The notes beneath the pieces are model-generated. The model did no database searches. It saw only the letters and a list, made by a program, of their open reading frames with translations, and was not told where the DNA came from. A stretch of 64,000 nucleotides of DNA from the NCBI GenBank assembly GCA_022113835.1, contig JAILWY010000012.1, positions 3,472,001 through 3,536,000 of the forward strand, read 5' to 3'. This document shows, piece after piece, positions 24,791 to 38,500 of the stretch (its first letter is position 1; each line of letters starts with the position of its first letter). Position numbers and translations under genes: made by a program. This stretch comes from Atopsyche davidsoni (taxonomy: Eukaryota > Arthropoda > Insecta > Trichoptera > Hydrobiosidae).

Positions 24791-27700
24791 TAAGTAAATA
24801 CGATTTTTCGTGTTACGGGCAAAGAAGCAAGATAAATACATTTGCAACGTGACTGAAACATTTCTTTTGTTATTTTTATATTATTTTAATATATTATAAA
24901 ACAAACAGCTCTAAAATATATATACAATATAAAAGTCACAGTTTTTAACTCAGTTAAGTAATCATTGGTAATAATGTAAAAAAGAACTTCAAAATATTCA
25001 TATGTACAAACATAGCTGTAAAGGTTATATTCAAACTTAAAAAAAGTAAAATATACTTGAACATACAGGTATTTTCCAGTTTCGCAATTCTATTTTTTGC
25101 CTAATTTACTTGCATATGGTAAGAGCACTGTGTAGTTTCAAATCACACCTGAAACAATAGTTAGACAAAAGCACTTTCAATTCACATAATCGTTACCTTA
25201 TTTTCATTTGGCTCTTTTTAGCTGTTGTTTAAATATAGAGCAATTCAAATTAAATATAACTTTAGTAAAAAGTCTGACAAAACCCTTGTAAAGCAAGAGC
25301 GTTTACTTTGGCAATGCTATACAATATTATTTATTTGTCTTTCCATGGTTGTTTCATAATTATGTAGTACTATAAATAAAATTATATTGTCTTTGAAATA
25401 ACGAAATATGCTTCTATAATATAAAGGTTAGCTACAGTGTATTTCATTATATTTGTAAGCACTTTGTTTATCGAAGAGAGATAATTAAGGATATTTGTTA
25501 TCTAAGACATACGATATTCGATTAATGCTTAGCGTATTCTGTTATTTTATCCGAGAAAGAATTGTAAGCAAAATATTGCCTAAACAACATTTCCATTTTT
25601 CTTATAAAGCAATGTGAGAACAAAAGTATCAGTTTTTTCTGTGATAAAATCAGGCTTTTAATAAAGGAAAACGAAGTGATTTTTTTAGTTCGGGTTTAAA
25701 AGGTTTCACTTAATACAATGGACATAAATCTCTGCAAACGCCTCGGAGAAGGTCTGCTCGTCACGTCAGTAACAAGTGAACGATGTGTACAATCGAGGAG
25801 ATTTAGTGAGGGGAGGTTAGCATGTTAGTCACGTTGAAGGAATGAGAGAAAGGCGGACCTAAGGAAAACATGATGTTCCCGAGTTCTCTGTTCCTTACCA
25901 GTCCAACTTGCAAAGCTCAAACTGGCATTCGTATGTAGGCCACCGGTCCATCGTGTATGTATCTACATAACCGGGTTATCTTCAAAAAATAAAACACCAA
26001 AGAAAAACCAACTTTGATCATAATACCAATTCATACTTGTTTTTTTTTTCGTCTGCGACACAATGAATAACGCTACATAAAACCATAATTTTCATTCCGC
26101 AAAGTAACACGAACAATACTTTTATCCAAATTCTGTTTTATATCAATTAATAAAATACACTGCCAAAAATATACACGGGTTTAATTAATAAATGCTATGC
26201 GTAGTGAATTTTTTAGTGTATGGTACAGTGGCTTCCTGAAAAGTAATTCAATTGTATAAAGAAAGCGTATTGATTTATTCTCGTCCGATGTCGAAGCAAA
26301 AGCTATTCCGGCTTAATTAAACTTTGTTGTCGCAAAACAAAAGCTTGCTCTGTGTGATCGAGTAAAATTAAAGTTATTTCAAGTATTTGGACTAAGTATA
26401 ACAATGTATTTTCAAAAACTTTTCCCGGAAATTCTCTGATTGAAGAAATTTATTAAAAAAAATATCCTTTCAAAATGATAATATTTATTTATTTTAGCTT
26501 GGAATCTAAACTTTTAGCGGACTTGAGACAATCGTTATTTGAAGCATTGTTTATTTGAAAATATTTTGAAACTTATTTACTTACCATCCCTTAATTTTGA
26601 ATGAAAAGGTTTTATATAGCTGGTTTTACACCCGCATGTGGCTGAACAGGATAATTTGGAACTTACACACTGCTGCAAATCTGAAAAGCAATACAAAGAA
26701 GCCTTTAATCAGATTACATAATAACTTTCAGTACGGCATTTTCAAACTTGTTGACATAATTATAAATTATTAAGTAATATTTTTGGGCGTGTTGTACTGA
26801 ATTAATATTTGTTTAAAAACTTTCCGGACCCGACATCGGAACTATCTTCAGGTATTTAATCAAAAGCAATACATCTATCAACAGAGTCTACCGAAACCTT
26901 TGAAAAAGGAAAATTTTCCCAGTTTCCTAAAATATTCAAGATCAGATAAAGAGTCAAAGCAACTTGTAATAATCAAAAATCTTCGAGGTCAAATCTTGCT
27001 TGGATCATTTTTGTCGTTATCTTGTTGTATAAAGAGAACTTCAAAATACTTAAACAAAAAATAATTACTTTACGCTAGCTCATAAATTCTACAAATCAAA
27101 GCAATTCTTCATTTGGGTTTTTCATTAGGTATTTTTGCTATCAAGAATCCCTATTATTCAAATGCTAAATATAGGCATATTTTGTATTGATATCTTGCAA
27201 AAAATATTTTCATTACATTGAATATCTGAGCAAGTTTTCTTAATAATAAGTTATGGTGATTTCTTATAAATTCGTACGTGCCTATCTATACACGTGCCAG
27301 CGGACATATATCTCAGTCGTGTTGCTTTATATGAGGTGTCCGATGTTGTTTTGCCATCGAGGAAATACATTTATTACGCGAAATGGAAATTTGTTGTTTT
27401 GTATTCGAGAGGTATTCTAGAAAAATCGAAAATTTTTGCTTACGTAGCTATTCAATGTTCACTAGTAATGCTCTTAGCGTTTTTTTTCCCTTTAGCTATT
27501 TGTTAAAGAAAATCTATTTAAAAACAAATATGTGGGCATTTTAGAAATAATAATAAATATCCATAAAAAAAATGTTTTTCTTTGTTGTTTGTGGCTACAA
27601 GGTGTTGAAAAAATATTTTGAATATAATTTTATTTTATCTAAAAGCAAACTTATATTCTTGCGATGGATGGCTGAACAACAAATTTTGAGTGTTTTCACT

Positions 27701-29719
27701 ATTGATTACTTTAAATGATATTTAAATTATTGACCGCTATATATACGAGTATATATATATAATAATAGGCATAATAGAAGAATTGAGAGGAGGACACTTA
27801 ACTACCATAATAAATTTATTGATTTTAAGTGGTTTATGGGTAGATGAGATTATTGATTAAACATTTAAGCCACAGTGCAATGTTTTAAAAAATATTTTTT
27901 TATGTACCATAAAATATTAAGTAATGAACCCATGTAACTTTTTTATCACCATGTGATAATTAAAAAATATTTTATACAATTTACCAAATATCTTGTCAAT
28001 TAAAAAAATTCTATACCTATAAGATGATTATGTTGCGTTTTTGTTATTGTAAACAAACTCTTTAAGAATAGTAATATACATTTTGTAGACAGCGCTGGTT
28101 CGTGCAGTATGCAAATAAAATAACATGAAATCGTAGATAGTATTCGAGGACTCGCGTCTTTTCCTGTAAAACTTTCTGTTTTGTATATTCAGCTATCGTA
28201 TGGCAAAGCTCTGAAGGGTTCCAGCCAGTATCCTATATATTCTAGATATAAAAGACGAAACTCGAAAATGCAGAAAAATACGTGTGAACATATTTAATAA
28301 ACATGTTAAACTAGTTTTAATCCAAGCTTTAAATATTCAAATTAAATTATGAATTAGTTTGTGCTTTAAATGTTTTATCGAAAGAAATGCTTTAAGAGTA
28401 TTGCCTTAATATTAAAATGTTGTTGATTTGAAAAGAGATGCTTTGTTTTTTTTTTGTTTATCATTATTATTCAACAATCTAATTAACTTCAACGCTCCCA
28501 GCGGAGATCTTTTTTCATTCCATCATTTCTAAAAGATAAAGTATTTTGTAATAAAAAAAACATTACTGTTCATAATTGTTGCGAAGCAATCGGTTATATA
28601 TAACACTTTTGGGTAGCAAAAACCAAAATTATAATCAACTAAGTAGAAATATCACTTTGTACATTTTATTTCTAAAAATGTTTTATTAACAAAAATTATT
28701 TTTTTCAATTTATCTGTTTATTTGAATTTATTCAACATGTATTCAATGATTATTTAATAAAAATAATGTATGTATTTCACACGGCTAATATTTAACTATG
28801 ATGAAAGCAAATTCATGTACTTGAAGTCTGATTAGTGCAAAAATGGTTTTCCTTGAAAAACTGTCTAAGATTCTTTTTATTTTAGAATAAATTAAAAATT
28901 AAAAATCATTGAATTGTTTGGTAGTGTTTTTAAAGCATGACAAACTTTTTCTAGCCATAATCGACTAAAACCAGGCGACGTTGGTGTTACTACAGGTTAG
29001 CAAAGATATAACAATTTTTTTTTATTAATATAATCAAGCACTAAAAGTTTAAAAAAAATAATATGAGAACTATTCAATAATTCTGAACATAAAAACTAAT
29101 GTTACTTATAAAGGTTTTTTAATTAGATTTTAAGTAAGTTTTATACTAAAAAACCTATTTTAACAATCGCAAATTTTTAAAATATCAAGCGGCCATAAGT
29201 ACTCATAATCAAGTTATTAAAAGTGTTATAATTTATAATCGAAACTACCCCGTAAAATTCCTTGTTTTCAAACTTTAAACTAAAATTAACCACGAGCTTT
29301 AGCAAGATGAAAAAACTCTCGGAACAAAGTGAACCAAAGTTTCGAGAAAATTTGATTTGGTTAATGTTAAAAATTATATAATGAAATTTGAAACACCAAT
29401 TTTATATGTCAATATACCTTAAATTAAATTTAATTATTTCACACTAAAATCATTTATTTTTTTATAAATATATAATTGTATTTAAGAATGTACCTTAAGT
29501 CCTGAACATCATAGATATAATTATGGGTTATTTTAATTATTCAAATTGTTGTCGAAGTCGATCTGTAAATCATTTAAAGCCATTTTTATTTTTAGTCATA
29601 CATAATCTATATGCTGGAGATATAAATGCATAATGATTGTATGTTTTATGATATAAACAGTTTCTATACTATTTTTTTTTTTTAAATATTCAATATATAT
29701 TTACTTGATAACTACTTTT
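24791..29719. other. AT-rich DNA without a recognisable gene
   Basis: Nearly 5 kb of largely unique AT-rich sequence. A moderately GC-richer patch lies at 25730-25970. At 26821-26851 the minus strand has CTGAAGATAGTTCCG followed by GTCCGGAAAG, a weak echo of the CTGANGA, stem, GAAA order seen elsewhere. A TA-rich microsatellite-like run occurs at about 27738-27765. Confidence 0.5.
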
Positions 29720-29738
29720 GCCAACACGCTAGGTTGGC
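29720..29738. repeat. Isolated GCCAAC/GTTGGC hairpin
   Basis: GCCAAC, ACGCTAG, GTTGGC. The 6-bp stem and 7-nt loop length equal those in the foldback family, and the context CTTTTGCCAAC resembles the family's GTTTCGCCAAC, but the loop bases differ. It is probably a decayed family member, though flanking similarity is too short to be certain. Confidence 0.5.
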
Positions 29739-29934
29739 ACTTTCAAGGAATGTGAGATTTCGAAGACTATTTACAAATGAGCAAAGGTTAAGTGTTGGAG
29801 AGATACTTTACCTGAGGATACCTACTTGGCATGGTATCAATATTTGTCTCATAAAAAATACTAACAGGAAACATCATTAAAAAAATGATTTATTACCTTC
29901 AAGTACTTTTTGTAGGATAAGTAAAAAGTTTGAA

Positions 29935-30066
29935 GATTTTTGAATAAAATACTTGAGTGATTTTCCACATTTTCGTTTTTATTAGTGACCGGTTTCACCA
30001 TTTTTTCACGTAGGCATTATCAGGCAGAGAGTGGAAAATCACTCAAAATTGAATTCCACCAAGTAA
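29935..30066. repeat. Foldback repeat family, copy 2
   Basis: It starts ATTTTTGAATAAAATACTTG and continues GAGTGATTTTCCAC, TTTTCGTTTTTATTAGTGAC, CGGTTTCACC, CACGTAGGCATTATCAGGC. It then reverses to GTGGAAAATCACTC and GAATTCCACCAAGTA. The two GTGATTTTCCAC arms are inverted about 60 bp apart, so the copy folds back. The central stem of the hammerhead-like module has decayed (ACC against AGG), while GAAACCGGTCACTAAT on the minus strand is kept. Confidence 0.82.
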
Positions 30067-30355
30067 AAAGAAATATATTGAATTTGTTAAAAGTTTGCTT
30101 ATACATCATAGATATTCTGAGCAAATGACAAAATGTAAGTGAGAGTCAGAAGTAATACAATTAGTATATCAGTCTAATATTGCGAAATGATATTATTTTT
30201 TAATATGTAGTTGCCTTTTGCTATCTCTATTGGGGCAGTTCTAGACACTTAATTGCTGATCAATTTAATTTCACCTGTATTTCACTCCAAATCGTTATCA
30301 TTTTATCATTGCATATAGTTTTTTAAAAATAACCTCTTATTGCCAAAAAAAAAAA

Positions 30356-30381
30356 CGCCAACCAATCATGTTGGCGAAATC
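30356..30381 (+). repeat. Isolated CGCCAAC/GTTGGCG hairpin followed by GAAA
   Basis: CGCCAAC, CAATCAT, GTTGGCG is a perfect 7-bp stem with a 7-nt loop. It is followed by AAATC, giving GGCGAAATC at the position of the family's GGCGAAACC. The loop differs from the family loop GTGAAAG. Upstream is a run of A rather than TGATAAT, so the first half of the module is missing. Confidence 0.6.
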
Positions 30382-30479
30382 AACAGCATCAAATAAACAA
30401 AAAAGTAGATATGACATGAAACCTTTTTTTCTGATATATTCTGAAATGATTCACAGGCCCAGATGACCCAAAGAGTACC

Positions 30480-30600
30480 TCGGCATTATGTAGGCGAAAG
30501 GGTCTTCCGTAGGCGACTCGGCGGCTTGATTTAATATTGCCCTATAGCTAAAAGCCAAGCCGCCCCGTATAAAACGACCCGGATTAATATTTCAAGATAA
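30480..30600. other. GC-richer segment with a 9-bp inverted repeat
   Basis: GGCGGCTTG (30520-30528) and CAAGCCGCC (30556-30564) are exact inverted repeats with a 27-nt spacer. GTAGGCGA occurs twice just upstream. It is GC-richer than its surroundings and lies between two foldback copies. No gene is seen. It may be a small conserved regulatory piece or a stable hairpin. Confidence 0.5.
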
Positions 30601-30790
30601 TTTGAAATTACGTACATATTATTCTGGAGTAGATTGAGCGTTAATAAATTATGGGTACTCGTTCTAATTTCTGTGGATATTTTTTGGAGTAGAAATTATA
30701 TTCCTCTGTTGACCGCGACGAGAGTGTGTGGGGAATGTAAGATTTTTCAAATATTAGCCTAATCTGAAGTTAAGAAATTCAATATTTTTG

Positions 30791-30966
30791 ACAGAGAGTA
30801 CTTGGTGGAATACCATTTTAATATTTTTGAGTAAAATACTTGAGTGATTTTCCACATGTTTGTTTTTATTTGTGACCGGTTTCGCCAACCTTTCACGTTG
30901 GCTCTGTTTGATAATGCCAACGTGAAAGTATTTTATAAACACAAGTATTTTACTCAAAAATATTAA
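30791..30966 (-). repeat. Foldback repeat family, copy 3, best preserved arms
   Basis: Outer arms 30818-30841 and 30943-30966 are exact 24-bp inverted repeats (ending TGAGTAAAATACTT on the left). Upstream of the left arm lies the family edge GAGAGTACTTGGTGGAAT. Inside are TGACCGGTTTCGCCAAC, CTTTCAC, GTTGGC and then, in opposite orientation, TGATAATGCCAACGTGAAAG. Two module halves are thus arranged head to head. On the minus strand the intact hairpin is followed by GAAACCGGTCACAAATAAAA. No coding sequence is present. Confidence 0.88.
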
Positions 30967-32879
30967 TCTAAATTTATTAAGAATTTCTTAGTAAGTTCAA
31001 ATGTATATTTAAAACAGATGTGTATATTAAAATATTATAGTTCAAACTGTTGATTTAAACACACTTAACAAATTATTTTTGAAGAGTTCATTATAATTTT
31101 AATTAAAAATAATACTTTTTCCGGTCATAACTTTTTACTAAGAAATAGATTTTTCAGCTTGTTTTTTAAAATAATTTAGAGAATCAACAAATCAAAAGAT
31201 TTATCAACAATTTGACGATTTTCATAATTATAACCAAAAAAATTAAATTCCAGAGAATTATGAGATTACGACATTTTAATTTATGAATGGTTTTGTCTAA
31301 TAATAGCTTTATCTATCTCCCAAATATTATTATTACAAATTAATTCCGATAAAATTATCTTTTGGCCTAAGCTTCGTTTGTTCCAAAAAGTTTTTTTTAT
31401 CTTTTCAGTTCTTTAGTATTAATGAAATAAAATACTTGAAAGAACAACTGAGATTTATAACTGAGACAGTCAAAAGACTTTTGTTTTAAGGATGCATCAT
31501 CAAAACTTTGATGATACTTCTGAGGAGCGCGAGGTTTCTCGCTGTAAACACCTCAATAGACTTCTTAATTTTAACTATAATTAAACGTCGTATTTTTCCC
31601 TTTCATCCACGTTATAAGTAAATAACTGAGAATTTACATTCCCGAGAAATTTATAAAGACATGTATTATCTTCGACTAAAACAATCACTTAAATTACGAA
31701 GCAGTCTAAAAATTACGACATTTTGAAAAAAATATTTTCAATTTATTTTATAAGATGCAGTATTTGTTAAAAATAAAACGTGATTTTATTATTTTCTAAC
31801 TCAATGAACAAAATATAAAAAGTGAAAATACTGCGATATCAAAAGTTCTTCAGAAATTATGCAAAACAATTCAAAAATGATAACTGATAAGTTATTCGTG
31901 AAAGTGAAATCAGCTTTTCATAAGTCAATAATAGTTAAATTATACATAAAATTATAATTAAAAAAATATTACTCCAAAATTAAAAATACTTCTTTATATC
32001 GGCTTGTTCCTAAATTCGTATTTTTCTATCAACACTAAACATATTTTTTGTCAAATTGAATCTTACAAAGCTCTCCAAAGAATGAAAACACTAAAAAAAT
32101 ATTTCGTCGAATCTGTCTTTTAGTTTATCATTTTTGTGATAAATATGAAAAATTACAAATAAATCAGAAGTTCGTTCAAACAAATATGAAATATCTAGGA
32201 TATATTTTACACGTGAGCACTTTCGCTTTTCAAGGATCCTATTAAAACTAAAATCTCACCCAAATAACTGATCCTAGCTTCATTACCATTTCGCTATTTA
32301 TATTTCTTGCTTAACTATTGAGTATTACAAGTAAATTCGGTCAATCGTGGATAGTTTATCGTAGCTAACCAATACCGTTTTTTTTAAAGGGGGAGGCAGT
32401 AAACTCGGAATAGGCTCAATTTATATAGAAATGCATCAATGGATCAACCATCTACAGCGTTTGCACGTAAAGTGGAAAACTGCAGCGTTGTGAAGAGATT
32501 GATGAACCTCACTCTAGAATGAGGATCCAACCATTTCAACCCCTGATCAAGTACATGTCCCACCTCAACAATATCAGAGTTTTACTCATCAAATATTAAG
32601 AACATATTCAGCAGTAAAAATATCAAAACCGGGTATTCGTAATAATGATGGTAGACCTGCCATTTTTTTTTGTTTTTTGTCTAGTATCAATAACACCCAA
32701 TTCAAACGCAATGAAGTGTTACTTCATTTAAAATTCAAATGCTCAAACTACATCTGCGTATAAAATAACAATCGAATAATCTCCCCGGAGGAAACGTACA
32801 AGCGTTGTAATTTCAATGGAAAAAGAATACATCTTAAATTGTGTATGGCCTAGTAGGAGCAAAATGTGTTTGATTTTAT

Positions 32880-33160
32880 ACATTGTTGGCTTCGGTTGGC
32901 TAAAAACCGCTGGCGTGTGCGGCGTAATGTGGCGCGGGGAAGTTGATTCGATCTAAATTTGATGTACGAGTACCTTCGCCGAGGGTCGGATCAAATTTAA
33001 AATTTTGTTCCTCCTCGGCCATAAAAGGTTTTATTGCGTGACTGTGGCCTTTTACTTTTTGAACGAAATTTAATTAACTTCTGGACTGTTCGGAGAATGC
33101 GGGAGCCGGGGACTCTGCTTCATCCCCCGCACGGGCCTCTGCGTCCTCTGAATATAATAT
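32880..33160. other. GC-rich island
   Basis: GC-rich relative to its flanks (GTGTGCGGCGTAATGTGGCG, CCCCCGCACGGGCC). It includes GGCCATAAAAGG followed by GTTTTATTGCGTGACTG and TGGCCTTTTAC. Two AT-rich inverted strings, AAATTTGAT near 32955 and ATCAAATTT near 32991, flank part of it. Minus-strand frames of 62-66 codons are open but not recognisable. TTTTATTG and CCATAAAA resemble Caudal or posterior Hox sites, but such short matches are weak evidence. Confidence 0.4.
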
Positions 33161-35159
33161 TCTCTTTGGATTAGTGCAATATTTAGCAGAAGTGTGTTTT
33201 GGTAGGTCGAAAAAGCAGAAATAGTTAAGAGTACAGTGTAATGAAGCCAGCGAAATTGCCAAATAAACAAAAAATATTATCTCAATGAACTTTCATATGT
33301 ATAAAAAATAAAACTGATTTATTGTAGCAGTTTGAAATAGACGTTAATTTAACAACACAGTAACAAGCCGTTGAAAGTTGAATTAAAATGATTTAATATT
33401 TTATCTACAAGATAACTAATAAATAAATAACTTTTGAATTGAAATAAAAATGGTAATACACATTTTTATAAGTTAATACTTATAAGTAAAAGTTTGTAGC
33501 AAATTTATGAAAAAATGTTAGTGTACCATTAAATTACTATATATATATAGTCATGTATATCGATGGTCATATTAATATTTTTATTAAATATGCATTTTTT
33601 ACTTATCCATTTTATTGCGCGTATAATATAAAGGCAAAAGATTTTTACATGTCATTTCTATAAAACAAAGCCACCAGTTTTGTCAACAGTCAAAAAACGT
33701 ATAGTTTTTTCATACTATATATTATTCGATACCCATACAATCAAACAAAACAGAATTATTATTTGGAACTAGAAATATAAATGAATAGAATAGAATATCA
33801 ATATGCAAATCGATTGCTTATTCCATAGAAAAATAAGAATTAAAAGAAATTAGTGGATTATCTTTAAATAACCATATTCTGTTATAATTATCTATTAAAG
33901 CATCACGTTTTGAAGTCCACCATTCGGATTGTACAAATTGATATGAATGTGCAGAGTGATATCAAAACGAGTGAGTTTACAAGTTAAATGACAATGTAAT
34001 TAGGATGGATGGATATTGGTGTCAGGGGAAATGAAATTGGCAAATGAATTTATTCTTCGTGACTGATTATTGATTTTACAACTGTATAATATAATATGTA
34101 TATTTTGAAGGATTGTATCCAGTGCAGGTAAATTATTAAAAATCTGAAGATTTAATTTCATTTAAAAATTGTGATCACCACATTGAGAAGCAAAACAGCT
34201 CCACTTGTCCACATACTTTATTATTATATTATATTCTTAAAAATATACTTATTTTCACACATAATTACTTATTTTAATTTTATATAAATTAAAGTCACTT
34301 ACACACTGCGGAAGCAAAGGTAACTTTAAAAGCTATTGAAAGACGAGTACGCTCACAAAACAATATTTTCGTGATCTTCAAGGTATTTTGCTAAAAAGCG
34401 AATCACAAAATATTGAATTCGATGTATTATTTTTTCTGTTTCATTACATTTAAGTCGTTATGAATAACGTAAATATTTATATAAAGCACTAATATAATAC
34501 ATAATTTTAGTAAATGTGGTATTACTTCTAAAAAATGTATTTATTTTACTTGGTAGTTTAAAGCAACACAATTACCATTTAGAATCCCGGAATCACCCAA
34601 AGTTACAATTGTTTGTGAATAATGATAAGTATTTAAACGATATTAGTAAGTTTTCTACTTTCGACGCGAATTACCTAATGCGCATTTACGTAAATACGGC
34701 AAAAAAACTTTTTTCTTAGTTTCAGTCCATTGTGGGAAGATTCCTGAAAAACGACCGCCTTATTTAATTTCACTAGCAATGGAAAACTTTTAATAACTTT
34801 TTTTTCTTAATTGCCACCATTAAGCATAATTAAAGGTTTCCCGACCTAAAAATATAAAGCCAAACGTTCAAAAATTTTATTCACTAAATGAACTTGCTTA
34901 GTTTATATATTTAATTTACTTTTAATTAAAAAAAATTAGCGCTTGATATTACATGAAAGCACATATTCAACGGATAGAGGCACTGCTGTTTGGGCAATCT
35001 ATCAAAAATGACACAGAATTAATTAAATTTATTGAATCAAAATTCGGTGGGAGCAGATTAATTGCAGCGCGTTGAAATAATAAAATAAACCTCGACAGCC
35101 AATTTATTTTAATTTATTCAATCTCCAACTATGATGAACTGGCCAAGTCGACGTCACCT

Positions 35160-35470
35160 CCACTATTTATGTGCATATTGGATATTTAATTTTCTGCCGC
35201 CCTGCGCATATTTGGGGGATGCGGGGAGCGGGCCATTGTCCTGACAATCAAAACTTCCGGTTCCGAGCCGAGAACTTTGCGGTCGTATTAATTGTGCCTT
35301 TGGTGCAGGGGAAGCGGCACATGCCCGTGTGGATTTTTCGGCTCCGTGGGCGTACTTTTTGGTGATGAATGAAGGCATGACAGGAGGCGAAGCGCCTGTC
35401 TCTTTTGAAAGGATAACTACAACAGGATAAGGATACGCTGACTGAGGTAGACAAGGTGCTCTCGAGTGTG
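35160..35470. other. GC-rich island
   Basis: Higher G+C than its flanks, with frames open on both strands, the longest a minus-strand frame of 125 codons at 35163-35540. The translation has no recognisable domain. The simultaneous openness of opposite frames argues for composition rather than coding. Confidence 0.4.
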
Positions 35471-37967
35471 CTCTGAAATTTCGCAGCTCTATTTTTTTAC
35501 ACTGTGCGGTTAAATAATACATGTGCAGAAATAAACGCACGTTCTCAAAATTTAAGCACGTAAAGTGTTACCTATGTAAAAATCTTACTTACTTTAAAGA
35601 AGAAATTTTTAAATTTATGAAATCGCTTGATTCATTTCACGCGAAAATGTAAAATACAAATTTCGTTTTTGTGTAAAATTCACTCTATAAATAATTGAGA
35701 TTCAACTCATTCAATGGTTTTCAATTGACATAACATCCAATTAAATATTTTTTTAAATAAAAGTATTTTTTCTAAAAGCTTTGCTAATTGATATTTTTTA
35801 TAACTTCAGTTTGGTTCGCAGCGTGCTTTTAATCAGAATTAACATTTTGTTATTTGAAGATTTTTTATTTGTTGAAATTGTCGTTGATGTATTTCATTAA
35901 TTTACTCTAATAAATAAATTCAAACTATAATTTAGCAGCCGAAGTTGTTTCAGGTCTTATGTCAAGGTGATGTGAAATATTAAATTTTTGCTGAAATCGT
36001 GCTTCAATAACAAAGTGTACGTAAAAGAAAAATTAAAAATATTCACGTTGATTTCAATTTTATATTCTATTCCCCTATGCCCATAGCAATGAAATAATCA
36101 ATATAAATTAAGAAACTTACAAACTATCGAATTCAAACAACCTTTGTGAAACTCCTGATATCAGATTCAGTTATCGACTTAGCTATACTAGTACAATTGA
36201 CATCGTACTTTCCTTAATACGATTGTAAGACCGACCGGCGACTATCCACTTGGAATAATTGCATACATGATTATGAAGTCGAATTGGTCTATTATTATAT
36301 ATGATTTTGCCATCAATTTTAAAACAGAAAGATCTTAAATATTTAATTTGTTATTTGTAATGAAAATTTTTTATACTTATAAATAAAATCTTCAAAAAAT
36401 GTAAAATAGTTTTTCTTTACTACCAAATCAAAAAAATTGACTGAATATTCTCTTTTATAACAGTACATCAAATTTATAAATTAAAACACTCTCCTTTCCA
36501 TGGGACTATCTTTCTAAATATTTTTTAAATTGTATTATTATTACTTGGGTGTGAAACTTCAGGGAAAATATCCCTAAGCCTCAATACTTAAAATACCGTA
36601 ATACAAAATTGTCAAATAACAATAACTGTAAAAATCTACGAATAATTAAAATTGTTTTTCATAATTTGTAAGAATTGCTTGTTAATAAAACATTCAAAAA
36701 CATATATTATATTGTTTATATAATATAAAACAGACTAAGGTTACATTTCTAGATATTTATTCAAATGAATAACACAATATGTAAATTATTCACAAAATCT
36801 CAAAGAATCAGCCCTCGTATAATATTCATTAAAAAACAATATTGTTTAGTGTCGTACAACGTAGGGATCTCTTTACAAATATGTTCGTGAAATATTTTTA
36901 CTTAAAACAACCTTAACAACCCTTCACAGAATAAATAATTCCCAAAGCTACACTCGGCTGAATGTAAACACGTTGAAACCCGCTCTTAATATTAATTTAT
37001 TCTTTAATACAATTCGCGAAACTGGGCGAAATTTCGTCAGAAGCGGGACTCAAAATTCGAGTCAAATTTAAGCTCAAATGTATTGATTCCAATTGACTTT
37101 TGTTTGACTATACCAGACAAAGGCGTCTTTATTCGCATCTATAAGAAATTTGGATTCGAATATTCTGGAATCTAATTGCAAGGGAATACGTGGGGCGGAT
37201 CACAGTAGGGATAAGTCTGGAATACTAAACAAGCCGTGACTCTGCGTAAATAACACTCATTGTCTGAATTTTTCAACTCAAATCTCGCTTCCGATACGAA
37301 ACTCGATTTGGTGTGCTTGTAACTTACTTTGGTTTCGTTACGTAAAATCAATCTTTTTGAAAGCTCTCTAATTCAATCTTCAGAAATGAGCAACATAAAA
37401 TGTTTTTACGGCGGAACTTTTGCCATTAATTAACTGACCATTGTTATGTTGTATTTATTTTGTAACTCAACCACGTCGCGGGGAATAATAAAAGTCTTGT
37501 TTTTTTCGAATATCAGAGAAAACAAACAATATTAATATTCAACCTTATACAGTTTTCAGGAAATTTATCAAAAAAAATCTTATTTTTTCACTGTTTTTCA
37601 TTTGTTAACATTTATATTTCATATTTGATCAAAACAATATATTAAATTTACACAACAAATTATATATTGTATTTATACCGTTTTCAGAAAATTCCTAGTA
37701 GACCTCTATAAAAAAACACGATATAATAACTAAGAACACCTACTTGATAATTATTATGTCCACCAAAACTTGCACACATGATCATCAATACGCTACAGAA
37801 AAAAATTTTGAACAGTCAATTTTGTGCATGTGATGCTTTCTCAATATTTTAAACATATATATATATAATTAAATAAAAGTCATCATCATCATTTCTATTG
37901 ACATGTCTATTTTGTAGATTGAACGTCAATCAAGTGCGTTTTAATTACCTTTACAGTCTTATATTAC

Positions 37968-38055
37968 TTGTAGGATCCTACACAAGTCACGATGACATTT
38001 TTCTGCGAGTTTCTTTGAAATCATTTACAATGTGTGAAAAAACCAGTGCCTAACC
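37968..38055 (+). mobile_element. SINE family A, diverged body fragment
   Basis: TCCTACACAAGTCACGATGA, CATTTTTCTGCGAGTTTCTTT and a decayed tail match the body of the SINE at 3974-4115 (CCCACACAAATCACGATGA and CTGAGAGTTTCTTT). The tRNA-like head is absent or beyond recognition. The several substitutions imply an older insertion than the copies at 61.6-62.1 kb. Confidence 0.65.
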
Positions 38056-38329
38056 ATATTAGTAAATTTATATTTACATCAAATTGGAAACCGCATAATT
38101 ATTCAAAAATATTTGTAAATTTTTATTAATATTATATATTCATTCATACCGTGCTACTTTAATACCGTATATAAATCGTGTACGTCGGGGCTGAAGTTTG
38201 ACACTAAGCGGAAGGTTTCGCAAAGGGCCTTAATCCCCGATTAATGCGATCGTAAAAAAAACATAATACATTAAGAATTACGCTAATCCCATCTAATTCA
38301 CAAACAATTTTCATTTATGCATTAAAATT

Positions 38330-38500
38330 TATATTTCACCCCCGCGGGCCGGGGAAGGGGGTGGCGGCCGCATGGGGTGTGTGTTTTAATATTTCGTATT
38401 TCTTCGAGTATTTTTGATGGTCGCACCAAAATACGTTTCATGGCAGGGCTGTCGCCCTCGGAGGCCCTCGACAGAAGCCGGGAAGAGATTCCATTTTTTA
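38330..38500. other. GC-rich island
   Basis: It contains CCCCGCGGGCCGGGGAAGGG then GGTGGCGGCCGC, unusually GC-dense for this window. Short frames of 64-77 codons are open on both strands with no recognisable protein. It may be conserved noncoding DNA. Confidence 0.4.

Noticed and set aside
26821..26851. Minus-strand CTGAAGATAGTTCCG then GTCCGGAAAG as a hammerhead-like core
   Set aside because: Only a weak stem is possible and the GAAA block is offset. It may be a decayed relative, but the evidence is too thin to call.
35163..35540. A 125-codon minus-strand frame
   Set aside because: Overlapping frames on both strands are open, there is no recognisable domain and no convincing splice signals.
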